Source: Cocos nucifera
Lineage: Eukaryota > Streptophyta > Magnoliopsida > Arecales > Arecaceae
Length of the DNA: 64,000 nucleotides
Direction of reading: 5' to 3'
Assembly (NCBI GenBank): GCA_006176705.1
Contig: QRFJ01001019.1
Span: 293,468-357,467 of the forward strand
Shown: piece by piece, positions 44,101 to 56,074 of the stretch
How the letters are laid out: every line of letters begins with the position of its first letter
Numbering within the stretch: position 1 is the first letter of the stretch
Notes under the pieces: model-generated
What the model saw: only the letters and a program-made list of their open reading frames with translations
Told to the model about the DNA's origin: nothing
Database searches by the model: none
Made by a program: the position numbers and the translations under genes

Positions 44101-44225
44101 TATCTCGAGAAGGATTACATCGAGGTTAAGAGAGTCGACCCCGTAGATAATGTGGTAGACCCACTTATAAAGCCGTTGGGCCAGTAGAAGATCGAAGTCC
44201 ACCTTGAGAAGATGGAACTTAGATT
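41101..44225 (+). pseudogene. V pol: protease, integrase, reverse transcriptase, RNase H (Copia)
   Basis: The protease start SSWMLDSDSSIHLC (41152-41193) has Asp in place of Gly after D-S. The integrase zinc region WHLRLGHI and CEFCLHGKMTKL (about 41580-41710) is intact. Core residues are seen in HTDVCGPF, FIDDLSKYGYVYL and near 42060 NEISEWMNR. RT spans about 42700-43400 (TRLVAKDYSQ, IWQMVVKMTFLN); YVDD is at 43262-43273 but in frame 2, with compensating indels either side returning to frame 1 at LLIGND. RNase H ends with GYTDSDF, KSTSGSLF, MEAEYITTSEAAKEAFW and HIERQYHLIHDYLEKD. About 20 stops interrupt it. Confidence 0.87.
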
Positions 44226-44258
44226 TGTAGCCAATTGACTTTAGGTCAAGTGAAAGTT

Positions 44259-46542
44259 TGTTGGATATGTATGCCCTAGAAGCCAGAATTGGTTGACACT
44301 TATAATACACTTCTAAGGACAAAATTATAATTTTGACTATAAATAATAAAATGAATTATTTTCTATCATAAATGTGTATTTAGTGTCTATGATATATCTC
44401 TTGAGTTAATGGTAATGATAATTCTTATTTTCAAGAGTTGAAAATTTAAGACAAGAATTTTCATTATTAAATCATAAAATGCTTCCAACCATAGGATCAT
44501 CATGAGGATGATGATTGATCTGGAAGATTGGTGTACAATCACTTTTTTATAGTAGATGAGTCTTGAGTCTACGATGTAGAGACATCAAAGTGAGGGTACA
44601 GATACTCATTAGAAAATGAGGGCACTGAGCGTGACCACTTCGAGCAGTCATAAGAAAGTCTACCTTCTCATCGATGACCGGCTCGAAGCTGCAGTGGTGT
44701 ATCTGGTTCTTTGACCTGAGGTGCATCGGTAGTTCATCTTGAGGGTGTTATAGTTTGACTACACCATGACTCAATCTTCTAGCTATTTGGAATCCTGAGG
44801 TGTATGTTGACTATAGCATGTTCATTGTAGGAATTGGATTGCACCAAGAGAAAATCTATCTACCTCGGTGGATGAGGAGTAACCCTATGATGATCATAAG
44901 AATCAAATTCTTAAGCCCATGGCTATGCCAGAGTGAAATAATAGAAAGAGTTTCTATTAAGATTTTCACATCAGACTTGAATTGAATGATTAAATCATAT
45001 GATGGAAATTAGGGTTTGATGAGTTCACCTTAACCCTAATCTGATCAAGGCTCAGGATAGAAGAACTTAATCACATAGGTAGCTGCATCGAGAGGTTCAT
45101 TTTTAGTTCTGATGGGTTGCCGCCATATACTGCTTGGTGTCATTAGTGGATTTTGGGAGTAATTAGAATGATTTGGATGATCGATCATTCTAGTTGTATG
45201 AATCAGAATAAGTTCTGACCCATCGGAAGGTGTTTCGATGATGTCAATGATAGAGATCATGACATGTCCTATTACCATATAGAACTAAATTTAACTGGAT
45301 CATACAAATAAGAATTTAGATCTGGATATCATCAATTAGACTAATTCAGTTTAATTGATTTGAATAAGATTCAATTAGGTTCAAGAAAATCGTGCTAGCA
45401 CACGATTGAGCTTAACATTCTCCTTCTACTATCATTAAAAGTTGTCTCGACTTAGCCAAATGTGTTTGTACTCACTCAGGTACCTTTACTTGGTCTGATT
45501 GAAATTTGTCCAAGTCAGAAAAGGGTTGTCTTAATTTATGAGATAAATTTGAGACAGCACCTGCCATTTTCCATCATCTACAAATTCTTATCTTTTGACT
45601 TTGGTCAAACGTTGACCTTTGACACTTAGACATCTGCCCATATGTCATGCACCTATAGGAGAGCAGATAGGGGCTTGTCCCCTTGCTAGAAACTTAAAAG
45701 GAGGGGAGTGTATGCCTAGGGAGGCATGCACCCAAGGATAGGGATGCCTGGAGTCTCATATAGATGGGACTCCAAGTTGCTTCTTGGAATCAACTTAGGT
45801 AGGCGCCTAAGACTCAGCTTTGACCAGTCTTGGCACCACCTAAGGATGATTTGAGGGGGTTCTTATCTGATTGGATCAAATAATATCATCCCATCAATCA
45901 GATTTAGATCTGATTGCATGAAGTAACGTGATTAGTCAGGATGATGTGGCACTGCATGGTGCAGCAGGGTCTATATAAACCTTATTTGCGCCAAGCTTTA
46001 TAGATGTTCTCCCTTAGCCCATGCCCCAAGGCTGTCCCTCTTCCTCCTCCATGCCATCTTTTGGTTTTCTCCCTCCTCTCCACACCTAAGAAGATTTGGG
46101 CTCCAGTTTAGTGAGATTCAGATAAGAGAAAGGTGACGAGAAAGGAAGAAGGGAGCACTGCTGCAAGAAACAATTCTAGATCTTCAAAAGGTATTTTAAA
46201 GATCCTCCAAATTAGATCCAGATCTAATATTTGGAGAGATGATAAAGAAGAAGATCTCCAGATCCAGTCTGAGTGGATATTGGTAGAGGTCAGGTGCTTG
46301 CGTAGCTAGATCCAGAATCTCAGACAATCAGTAGGATCATCAAAGGATAATCTGATTATCCAACATCAAGATATAAATTAAATCAAATTTAATTTAATTT
46401 ATTTTTATTTATTAGATTCATAAAATTAGATCTAAAATGTCTCAGATCTAATCTAGATTCAAAAAAAAAAAATTTAAAATATCTCTCTTGATCCAATCAG
46501 ATCTGAGCAAATCTGATCCAAAAAATCAGGATTTCTCCTTCA
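44259..46542 (+). repeat. V 3' LTR (2284 bp)
   Basis: It begins TGTTGGATATG and ends TCCTTCA, with TSD ATATT following. Preceded by a short purine-rich AGTGAAAGTT that may be the polypurine tract. TATA at 45972-45979. Confidence 0.92.
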
Positions 46543-46588
46543 ATATTGATTTTTGGATCGATATTATCTTGAATTTTCTATGAAAACC

Positions 46589-46608
46589 TCAAAAAAAAAA
46601 GGGGGGAG
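46589..46608 (+). other. Polypurine tract of G (internal or terminal)
   Basis: A run of A followed by GGGGGGAG, the strongest plus-strand polypurine tract in the window. No LTR start follows; instead a spacer and the antisense ORF do, so it could be an internal tract. Confidence 0.5.
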
Positions 46609-46979
46609 CAGTCAGTTGGACTCCTATAAGATGAAAGAAAAAACTGACTTGCCAATTCTGGATTCAAGTAGAGGTACTCCTAAACTTCTACCCAGTTTTA
46701 ATCAAAGTTCTACTCTTAGTTGAAGAATACTATTCTGTGCATACATTTGCTAAAGCAATCCACATCATGATCCGATCGAGGTCAACTAAAATAAACTTGA
46801 TTGAAAGTCAATTGTTATCTGTTATGCTTGACTTAGAAAAATTTTTGAATGAAAATTATTGTACCCCACATCAGGTTACACCAGATCAAAAATGTTCGAC
46901 ATCACACACAAACATATAATCATATGAATAAGAAATTTTTTATTACTTTGGAAATATTCATACAGAAGGCCTAAACTAG
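46609..46979 (+). other. G spacer before the antisense ORF
   Basis: Non-coding; the part 46930-47020 is A-rich on the plus strand and would be the 3' UTR of the minus-strand ORF. Confidence 0.4.
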
Positions 46980-47029
46980 GTTGATACAAAAGACAAATAA
47001 ACAAAAGAAAAAAAAAGAGAAAAGATTAC

Positions 47030-47741
47030 AAAAATCAGGCATTTACCTAAGGATCTTGTGTAGGAGCAGCCATCTAGTCATCTTCCAACAATATGATCTA
47101 GATGGCTAGGGTCTTAGCAAGAGCTGCAGTCTCAACAGGAGGGAGCTATACAGGAACCACCTCAGAGGCAGACTGAGGTGCATCTGTAGGAGGAGCCACA
47201 TCCAATGTCTGTTGAATGACTACCTCCGATACTAGTGAGAGACCGGCCTCTTAGATAACACCGCTTAAGTTTAAGTTGGAAAAGAGTTTTCCAACTAGAC
47301 TCTTGCATTCGTTGAACCCGCAATCGAAGGCCTCCTTCGAAGCCTCAGTTACTTCCTCCTTAAAGGCATCAGAGGATTTGTAGTCCTCTACAGCTCTAGT
47401 GCAGTAGCCTTCTACTGCTTCGCATCCCTCTAGTAAACCAGAAGGGTCTTGTCCCGAGCAGCCACCATATCATCTCAAGAGGCCACCATCTTGTCTAGCT
47501 TCTTCACCCTGGCCTCTAGCTCGAAAATCTTGGAGATCTCCTGCTGTAGCTCCAACAGCCTCTTCTCTCCTTCATTGACCTTTCTCTAATGATCCATCAT
47601 GACCTTATTCTACTCCTTTATTATGGCTATTTTCTCCTGAAGCTGCTTTTGCTGCTCCTCGGAGATCTTGGCATCCTTTGTGTTTTTTTCCTCCACTACC
47701 TTCTAGCAGTCCTTTACTGATTGTAGTCTCTCCCAGACTTA
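47030..47741 (-). pseudogene. Antisense coiled-coil ORF of G, 3' part
   Basis: The minus strand reads, with breaks, EGYCTRAVEDYKSSDAFKEE, then EAFDCGFNECKSLVGKLF, a Pro/Ala/Val-rich tail (APPTDAPQSASEVVP, PPVETAALAKTLA) and APTQDP. Lys/Glu-rich helices lie upstream. This is the same class of antisense product as E0 carries, here opposite to the plus-strand gag-pol of G. Several stops (TAG, TGA). It is cut at 47741 by Z and continues at 63784. Confidence 0.65.
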
Positions 47742-49190
47742 TGTTGTCTAGAGGTAGCAATCTAAGAAGAGGGATGAATTAGATTTATAAAATTTAAATT
47801 TAACTCTACATAAGTATGTGCTTTATTTAACTTAATTCAATTCAATAAAATTAACTAGTGTATGCAACAGAATTAAGTGTGAATGAACTTAAGCAAGAAT
47901 TAATTCAAATTAGTAAGTAATTAGCAATTTAAAGCATGCAAGATTTGTAAAGTAATAGAGAAGAAAATACAACATAAATGCACAAAAATTTTATAGTAGT
48001 TCGGTGCAATCCTGCACCTACGTCCACTTTTCAAGCTCTCCTTGAAAATTTTACTATAATCCTAGATTATAGTGCATTTATTTTAATCCGGGATCACAAA
48101 CAAATCCAGTTGATTTTACCGAGCTCACCAACCATAATCCTATATCGATAGTTTTTCCAAATTCACTATCAACCCAATTGATTTTATGGGTTCACTAACC
48201 AAAACCTATACACCATCTAATTATCGGCTTGGACCAGCCTATACCCTAAGTTTCTTCCCCAAAGAAATTTGTAAAGAAAACAAAAATACAAGTATTAAAA
48301 TTTAACAAAAGACTTAGAACAAAAAAGAACTTATTTTGGTGTGGGAAGAAGAGGCTGAATGAATGCTCTATGATAGCTTCTTTTCTCCTCAAATGGTGCT
48401 GAGAGATTGCTTGAAGTGTTGTGGAAGATGACTCTTGAATGCTCTTTGAATTTGAAGCTTAAATCTCTCTCTTATCTTCTTTTATTTGGATATTCAATGT
48501 GACACTCTTCTTGAATGATTTTTTTCTTAAATCTTAATCTCTTAATCTAAAATATTTTTCTAACTATTTTTATACTTGAAAGTGATTTTTGAGTGAGTTT
48601 TGCCCATTGGAAAGCTTGGACTAGTCATTGGAGTGGAGAATGGCCCATTGGAGAAGTGTAGAAAACTAGCCATTGCAGTCTATCCCGACATTGGGGTCGA
48701 CACCTTCTCTTTAGGGGTCAACACTTTTTCCTCAGGTGTTGATATTTTTTTTTCATATGTCGACACCTCCTGAGATCTGAAGAATTTTTGTTCTTTGTCT
48801 TCTATTCTATACAACAAAGGTCAATCTTGGGGTCATCCTTTGGCATAGGGATCATTCTGGAGGTCATCTTTTCTATGTGCTAGTCCATGCTAGTGCATGC
48901 CAAAAGGGTTGGGTCGATACTTTTGCTCCTAAGGTCGACACCTAACTTTCTGAACTTTAAAATCTTGATTTTTTTACTTCATCTTTAGCTTTGGGATCGA
49001 CACCTCCAAGTCTGAAACTTAAAAATTTATTCTTTGAAGCTTTTGACTTGATGATTTGGTATAGATCTTTTCTTGGATTAATTCTTTAATTTAAATATCT
49101 AAAAAGACCTACATCCACTCATGAAATACATGGTTAAATACTAAAATACTCAAAGTTTGACAATCATCAAAATCAATCATGAGGTCAACA
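47742..49190 (-). repeat. Z left LTR (3' LTR in element sense, 1449 bp)
   Basis: It begins TGTTGTCTAG and ends GGTCAACA. It aligns with the interrupted right LTR. It contains a GTCGACACC-type repeat cluster at 48690-48780 and scattered copies at 48910-49010. Confidence 0.85.
48690..48780. repeat. GTGTCGACAC palindrome cluster in the Z left LTR
   Basis: Copies of (G/A)GGTCGACACC and decayed GTCAACAC/GTTGATA forms every 25-35 bp. The core is a self-complementary 10-mer. The same word recurs in Z internal sequence at 52437-52590. Confidence 0.65.
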
Positions 49191-49205
49191 ATCTTCTTCT
49201 TTTTG
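49191..49205 (-). other. Z polypurine tract
   Basis: On the minus strand AAAAAGAAGAAGAT directly precedes TGTTGACC; W has the same motif on the plus strand. Confidence 0.65.
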
Positions 49206-50940
49206 ATGATGGCAAAATTTTGAGTATATGTATAAAAATAAAATTAATGTATTTCAAAAGCTTTACTAGTATAAGTTATGAAGTGATAATATACATAATT
49301 ATTAATGCATACTTCATAAAGGCTCCTATTTAACTTAAATTTAGATGTTTGAGGCATTAACATGAACTGTATTATAAGCTCAAGTATAACATATACTCAA
49401 GAAATCCTCTCCTTCTTTTTGATAACATCACATAGCTTATAGGAAGGATCAAAGATTTATCATCAAAATCAATCGAAATTCAGATAAATATATCAAATTT
49501 AAAAAATTTTAAATCAAGTTCAAGAGGCTATCAAATTTAAACTTCATGGACATTTAACATGAAAAGTAAGCATATAGGATATCAAATTCATATTGATGTC
49601 ACTCTCCTCCTTTCAAAAATATTTGAATCCTGATTTTATTAAAATATTTAAGAGATAGAGCCAAAATTTTATTTGATACCACTAAAGTAGATTTTTGATT
49701 TAGGTTCAAAAATTAGAGCTTTTTAAATAAATAAGTGAACATGATATTTATTCTTTTTTTTCTTAAAAGAATTCTAACAATTCAACTTGAAAAAAGTATG
49801 TAACATGAATGTATCGAATAAAAAAAAATTAGCAAATGATGTTCTAATTTTGAAGTCTTCCATATGATAGAACTTAAAATTATTTTTACATCTTTAAATG
49901 AGTCTCAAGTTTGAAAAGTATTAAATTCAGCTTGTTTGTAGTATAAAAAATATTTCAAATTAACTCCAAGTTAACTCCTATTAATTTTTCAAGAAAGTGC
50001 AGTAATGTAGTCAAGTAGATTAAAAATAATAAGCATATGTGAATCAAAGGATGAAATTAAATTTTCTTAGCACAAGTCAATTTGAATCTTTCAGGATAAA
50101 ATATGATTTATCACGAGAATAATTAGGTTTAGATTATGTTTCAAAATTAGTTAAATTTTAATTAATTATTAAAAATAATTAATCATTCAAATTATATAAG
50201 TTAAGACTGAAAATTTAGAAGCACATGAAAGCTCAATGATATTATGCAATGAATGTTCATTTTCCAACATAAGTCACTTAGAAACTTCAAACAAATCAAA
50301 GTATTTCTCCCACTTTTTGTTTCAAATTAAGTATATTTAACATGAATTTAACATTAAAATTTAGATTCAAGAGATTTAAATGAATTTTTAATCATTTTAC
50401 CATTTCTTCTTTAATATTTTCTCTCCCTTTGTTTTACATACATAGCCACTTTCATAATTAAGTAAAATTTTGAGAGCACAAAGCATTGATTGAGTGAGAT
50501 AAATTATTAGTTAATTTATATATCAAACAATCAGTCAAATCATTCATTGAAGTCTTAAAATTTATTTTTTTTATGTTAAATGATTTTATTGTTCTCCCAC
50601 TTTAACAAGCAATTTTTTTTAAATTTAATTTTTTAGTTATCAAAATTAAATATTTATATTTACTTAAGTTATAATTCTTTAGAATTTGCTCCTCCTTACT
50701 TTTGTAGCAAAAGCCAAATTTAAGGATATAAAATGATAATAAAATATCAAGCAATTCAATATTGATCAAGCTATTTTGACATCACATTTTTCAAAAGAAA
50801 AATATCCTTTTCATTTCTTTTAAAAGGTGTTTATATAGACTGATTACATGGTAAGCAGAAAAGTCAAAATGCAAGATTCATAAGTTATAACAAAAGAGTG
50901 GATTGCTAAGAAGCTTTAAGGCTACATGAGTAAGGTTCTA
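49206..50940 (-). other. Z 3' non-coding region
   Basis: AT-rich, with no recognisable ORF. The first 250 bp align with the W internal end (10710-10868). Confidence 0.5.
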
Positions 50941-50949
50941 GCATCCTAA

Positions 50950-52183
50950 GTGAAAGGATCAGGCTCTAAGAACTAGGATCAGATGGAGGAGAAGAAGATG
51001 GTCCAACATCTATAGAATGCTGGTCAGAAGCATCTATCCTCGCAGTAGAAATCTCCTGAATCAGTCAAGCAGTCTCCTCTCTGAGCAATGACATGGCCTC
51101 TGAGGTGAGTTGCTAAATCTTCGGGCTGATAGCTACCACGATCCTTGAGGAGACACTCTTAACTAATAAGTCCTCATCTAGTCTGGAGTGCGGTTTATTC
51201 GAGCTCTCTGGATGGTCCACCAATGCCTCTATGGTCTCATAAGTTTCCTCTACCGATGCTGCTAGCTCTACTGGCTCCTCCATCTGAATATCTGGCACTG
51301 ATATAATAGGTGGAGCCTCAATTGGATCCTCTACCTATATCTGAACTCCTAGATGAATCCAACAAACATCCTGTCCCTCAAAACCCATACGGCACAGGGA
51401 GTGTTCATTGTATGTATCTGTGTGCATCAGGACTCTAGAGGTCTCTTCATTAAAATCTACCCCATTCTCTTGAAAAATCAAAGTCAAGGCCATCCCATAG
51501 GATAGAGAAGTCCTAGATCTCCTTGCCGTATCCTCCATATATTTGATCATAAGTGCTGGGAGGTTTAGGGGGATCTCTCGAATCACATGGTACATGAAGG
51601 ATATGTCTCTCATAGCTACAAAGTCAAATCTACCAATTTAAGGAAAAAAAATTCTACTGGTAATGTGATGTAGGAGGCGCATATTAGTAGACAAGCGGTT
51701 GGTACACGCCTCCTCTAAATCACTAATATCCTCTTTTTCTAAAATATATTTGGGCCCTTCTAATCTCTTTTCAAGTTTATCAAATCAGCTCCCTTCAGCT
51801 CTCATCCTCAGAATTCTTCCTAACTTTTTATAGCAAAAAATAATTAGAACTCCTTTTACTTCAGATTCAATAACCCCATCTCCACTCTTCAAATTTATAT
51901 AAAATTCTCTGACAAGGTTGGGGTAGGTGCGTACGTTTAAGGAACAAAAAAATTTCCAACATAGATTATTGATCTTCCTCCTGAAATCAAACCCATTTCT
52001 CTCGAGAAACCCAAAATCTACCTTCTGCCTATTGAAACCACACGGGAGACTGTGGACCATGAAGGAGAGGTGGCTCGCAAAGACAAGGGAGTAGTCGGAG
52101 GTGGAGAAGACCTGGCTGGAGGCAGAGAAGGAGCTGTCGATGAAGGGGAAGAGGCTCTCTGCTCTACGCGATGCTTGGATCAC
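50950..52183 (-). pseudogene. Putative plant transposon protein-like ORF of Z
   Basis: One minus-strand frame from 52183 to about 50950, with stops at about 51783, 51640, 51333, 51111 and later. The N-terminal part reads LVREFYINLKSGDGVIESEVKGV, then KLEGPKYILEKEDISDL and MRDISFMYHVIREIPLNLP with SYGMALTLIFQENGVDF. I recognise this as the 'putative plant transposon protein' domain that accompanies many plant retroelements; its biochemical role is unknown. The C-terminal part is acidic and Ser/Pro/Glu-rich (EEPVELAASVEE). It occupies the place where pol would be. An unrelated host protein is unlikely, since it lies between gag and the LTR of the same element. Confidence 0.68.
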
Positions 52184-53335
52184 CGTTCACGGACCATGGA
52201 TGGAGAAGAAGATGAACTAGGGCTTGGAGAACCTATCCAAGGTCATCTTTCCTATCAAGAAAGTCACTTCACACAAGGCATCATGCTTCAAACACCAATG
52301 GGAAGGAATGGAGAAGGGTTTGGATTTGATAGAGGAGGGAGATGGAGAGCACTCTATTCAAAAAGAAAAAAGAAAATAAATGGGAGATGAAAATAGGAGA
52401 TGGTTTAGATTTTGTAAAAAGATCCAATCCTAAAAAAGGGTCGACACCTTGCTCAAAAAGTGTCGACACCTTTGGAAGTATCGACACTAGTGAAACCAAG
52501 TGTCAACACCTTCCTAGAACTATTCCAGAAAGAATTTTTAGCATATGTGTCGACACCTACAAGGCTTAGGGTCGACACCTTGAGACAGAATAGTTCAAAG
52601 GTGATCCAAATTAGGAGAATTTAAGCAAATTAAGATCAAAAAGATATTCAATTAATTTAGGGGTCTAGGATGATATTCAAATAGAATTTAGGATCCAATG
52701 ATTTGATCAAATGAGATGTGATAATCAATCAAATTAGGAGCATTGAGAAGAAAAAATCTAGATATAGGCTTTATATATTTGCTTTCAACTAGAAAAGACT
52801 TGAATCCTTAGAAAAGACTAAGATGCAATGCAGTTTCAAACATTTGAATTTTATGAGGAGATGATTTATATTCTAATATTTATTTTATGTAAGTAATTTT
52901 GAGTAAATTTAATAGTTTAACATTTTATGGAGGAAATTCAAACTTAGTTTCTCTTGTAAATTTAACAATTAAAGGAATTAAATCAATTGAGCATTTCTTA
53001 GTTTAAATTTATCAAATATAGAAATGATATGGGGAGTCTTAAAATATCAAGCCAAATTTCAAGTTTAATCATTTTAATCATAAAATATATAGAGGAGAGC
53101 ATATTGGTCTTTAAAATCAAAACATCTTGATATAAATTCATTGCACGCATTAAAATAAATCAATTATACATAAGAAATACTTTAAGCAAGGAATTTCATA
53201 TACATGCATATTAATCAATGACTTGAATCAATAAAAGAAATTCAATAACCATTGATGATATGATGAGAGAAAGGTTTAGATTATACTAATAATCACCATC
53301 CATCATCTATCTCTTCCAAGGCATCTGAGCAAAAA
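52184..53335 (-). other. Z spacer between gag and the plant-transposon-like ORF
   Basis: AT-rich; includes a cluster of GTGTCGACACC words at 52437-52590, also found in the Z LTRs. Confidence 0.5.
52437..52590. repeat. Internal GTGTCGACAC cluster of Z
   Basis: Six copies, at about 52440, 52463, 52487, 52502, 52546 and 52571. Confidence 0.7.
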
Positions 53336-53339
53336 AAAT

Positions 53340-55014
53340 TTTTTCTTTTAAGCTCATTGGATCCTTGGCATACCTGTAAAATTACTTCACAGCTTTTGAT
53401 ACCCAAGTCATCTTGGGTCCATAAGAATTAGTATTTAAGATTTTTTTTGAAATCCAAACATGTTTGATCAATGTTTGGCCAATTCTTTTAAAATTACATT
53501 CCAAAATTTTATGACTTATTTAATTATATTTAAAGCATTTGATAGAATGATTTTTAGTTGCGACCCTTGTGAAAATATTTCTAGTGTTTTACTATTTTCT
53601 TAAAATATTAAGATCGATTTCTGTTTTATTGAAAATAGCTCCATTAGTTTTTACGAAGAATTGAAGATTTTGAAAGTTAAGTGTAAACTTTTTAGCTATA
53701 TATTTCAAAATTTTAACTTCTCTTCTTAATTTCTTATTTTCTTTCAAGAGCCTTTTCTTTTCAATTGAAAGATTTTCATTTTCTTTTAGGAAATATTTCA
53801 AAATATCATTTTCTTTTTTAAGCTCAACATTTTTTTTAACTAAAAAATTTTTAGATTTAACTAAATATTATTTTTCTTTAGCTAAAGAATTATTTTTTTT
53901 CATTAAATTAGAATTATCCTTTCTAAGCTCCCTACTTTTCTATCTTAATTTTTTAAATTCATGCATTAGTTCATTGAAGGAATCAAGTAGTTCATCAAAA
54001 GTAAAATTGAATAAGTTTTCAGAATTTACCTTATCTTTCAAGACCATGAGATAAAGATTCTCATTTTTTTCTTTCTCATCCGAGCTTGACGGGTCACTAC
54101 TTTTCCAAAGTTCGAGTAAAGCACTCCTCTTTATCTTTTTTGGGGTGTATTTGGTTGTTGGTGATAATTTTCCTCTTTTTTTTCTCCTTCATCTTCATGT
54201 TTTTCTTCATGAGGAACTTCTTGAACTTTCTTAAAAGAAGCATCATGTCCTCATCATCTTTTTCTTCATCTTTCTTTGACTTATCACTTTCTTGATAATT
54301 TGAAGTAGACTTGAAGGTGATGGTACTTATTTTTCTTGGCTCCTCTTCTTCTTTCTTTTAAGCCATATGCATCTCATGGGTCACAAGAGAACCCATGAGT
54401 TCTTCTAGAGATAGCTTGGTGAGATCCTTCACTTCTTGTATTACCGTCATCTTAGCTTTCCATTCTTTAGATAAAGACCTAAGCACTTTGCAAACAAGTT
54501 CATAGTTAGAATAAGTTTTGCCTAGGCCATTTAAAGCATTTATAATTTCAGTAAATTTGATAAATATATCAAAAATAGTCTCATATTTTTTTATTTTAAA
54601 TATTTCATATTTATGAATAAGGAAGTTAATTTTAGATTCTTTAACTTGACTTATTCCTTCATGAGTTATTTCTAATATGTCCCAAATTTTTTTAGTCGAT
54701 GTGCAAGATGATATTCTATTAAACTCATGCACATCTAAGGAACAATAGAGAATATTGATGGCTTTTGCATTTAATTGAGCCATCTTTTTGTTAAATTGAT
54801 CATATTCCTTTTTCGATTTGGGAAGAGTCATACCATTTACAACTTTTATGGGGGTGTGTGGTCCTTTAGTTATGATTCCCTACAAGTCAAAATCTAGAGC
54901 TTGTATGAAAATTCTCATTTTAATTTTTCAAAAGGTATAGTTGGTGCCATTAAATAATGGTGGTCTAGAAGTGGATTGGCCCTCAATAAAGAAAACACCA
55001 CTTAGAATTGCCAT
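53340..55014 (-). pseudogene. Z gag (Copia, Retrotran_gag_2-like) with coiled-coil tail
   Basis: The start codon at 55014 opens MAILSGVFFIEGQSTSRPPL, then FNGTNYTF, the standard Copia gag beginning. The frame continues, with stops near 54931 and 54892, into a long open block (54831-54358) containing AINILYCSLDVHEFNRIS, KKIWDILEITHEG, FLIHKYEIFK and LVCKVLRSLSKEWKAK. A Lys/Glu-rich coiled coil follows after a frameshift (53960-53590: ENENLSIEKKRLLKENKKL) and a GPKMTWVSK end near 53420, as in SIRE-like gag. I see no CCHC knuckle where one is expected. It would assemble particles; it has stops and cannot be complete. Confidence 0.8.
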
Positions 55015-55060
55015 TTGATTTTTTGCCTTTGATGGTTAGGTCAATAATTAATAACAAAGC

Positions 55061-55076
55061 ACCTACTCTGATATCA
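55061..55076 (-). other. Z primer-binding site (initiator Met tRNA type)
   Basis: On the minus strand TGATATCAGAGTAGGT lies two bases from the LTR end; the family site is TGGTATCAGAGC. Confidence 0.7.
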
Positions 55077-55078
55077 CT

Positions 55079-56074
55079 TATTGTCCAGCGATAACAACCC
55101 AAGAGGGGAGGTGAATTGGGTTTATAAAATTTTTGGCCAAATTTAACTCCGCACAAGTATGTGCTTTACTTAACTTAATTCAATTCAATAAAATTAACTA
55201 GTATATCCAACTAAATCAAATGTGAATGAACTTAAGCAAAAATTAATCCAAATTACTAAGTAATTAGTAATTTAAAGCATGCAATATTTGTAAAGCAATA
55301 GAGAAGAAAATACAATACAAATGCACCAAGATTTTATAGTGGTTCAGTGCAACCCCGCACCTACGTCCACTCTCCAAGCTCTTCTTGAAAATTCTACTAT
55401 AATTCTAAATTATAGTGCATTTATTTTAATCCGGGATCACAAACAAACCTAGTTGATTTTGCCGAGTTCACTAATCATAATCCTACACCGATAGTTTTTT
55501 GAGTTCACTATCAACTCAGTTGGTTTTATAGGTTCACCAACCAAAAATCTATACACCATCTAATTGTCAGCTTGGACCAGCCTATATCCCAAGTTTATTA
55601 TCCTAAAAAAACTTGTAAAGAAAATAAAAATACAAGTATTAAAATTCAGCATAAAACTTGGAATAAAAAGAACTATTTTTAGTATGGAAAGAAGAGACTG
55701 AATAAATGCTCTATGGTAGCTTCTCTTCTCCTCAAATGGTACTGAGAGATTGCATCAAGTATTGTGGAAGATGACTCTTAAATGCCCTTTGAATTTGAAG
55801 CTCAAATCTCTCTCTCTCTCATCTTCTTTTGTTTGGATATTCAATGTGACACTCTTCTTGAATGATTTTTTTTTTAAATCCTTAATCTCTTAATCTAAAA
55901 TATTTTTCTAACTATTTTCATACTTGAAAGTGACTTTTGAGTGAGTTTTGCCCATTGGAAAGCTTGGACTAGCTGTTGGAGTGAAGAATAGCTCATTGGA
56001 CAAGTGCAAAAAAACTAGTCGTTGCAACCTATCCCAACATTGGGGTCGACACCTTCTGTTTAGGGGTTGATACC
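55079..56074 (-). repeat. Z right LTR, first part (interrupted by X)
   Basis: It begins TATTGTCCAG (TG mutated to TA) and runs to the X insertion site within the GTCGACACC cluster. It continues at 63320-63783. Confidence 0.85.
56070..56074. repeat. TSD of X, left copy (ATACC)
   Basis: ATACC precedes TGATAGG; the right copy is at 63315-63319. Confidence 0.9.

Larger units (their letters stand above)
34293..46542 (+). mobile_element. V: Ty1/Copia LTR retrotransposon with decayed gag-pol (12.25 kb including gap)
   Basis: LTRs of 2285 bp (34293-36577) and 2284 bp (44259-46542) share TGTTGGATATG and CTTCA ends and are flanked by TSD ATATT. A Met-type primer-binding site follows the 5' LTR. Copia order is clear: gag, protease, integrase, then RT and RNase H (40250-44200). 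A long non-coding leader contains the assembly gap. Most of gag-pol stays in one frame with only point-mutation stops. Confidence 0.92.

Noticed and set aside
51113..51613. Possible host gene with an acidic Ser/Pro-rich domain
   Set aside because: It lies inside element Z in element orientation, continues the 52183 frame, and resembles plant retroelement-associated ORFs.
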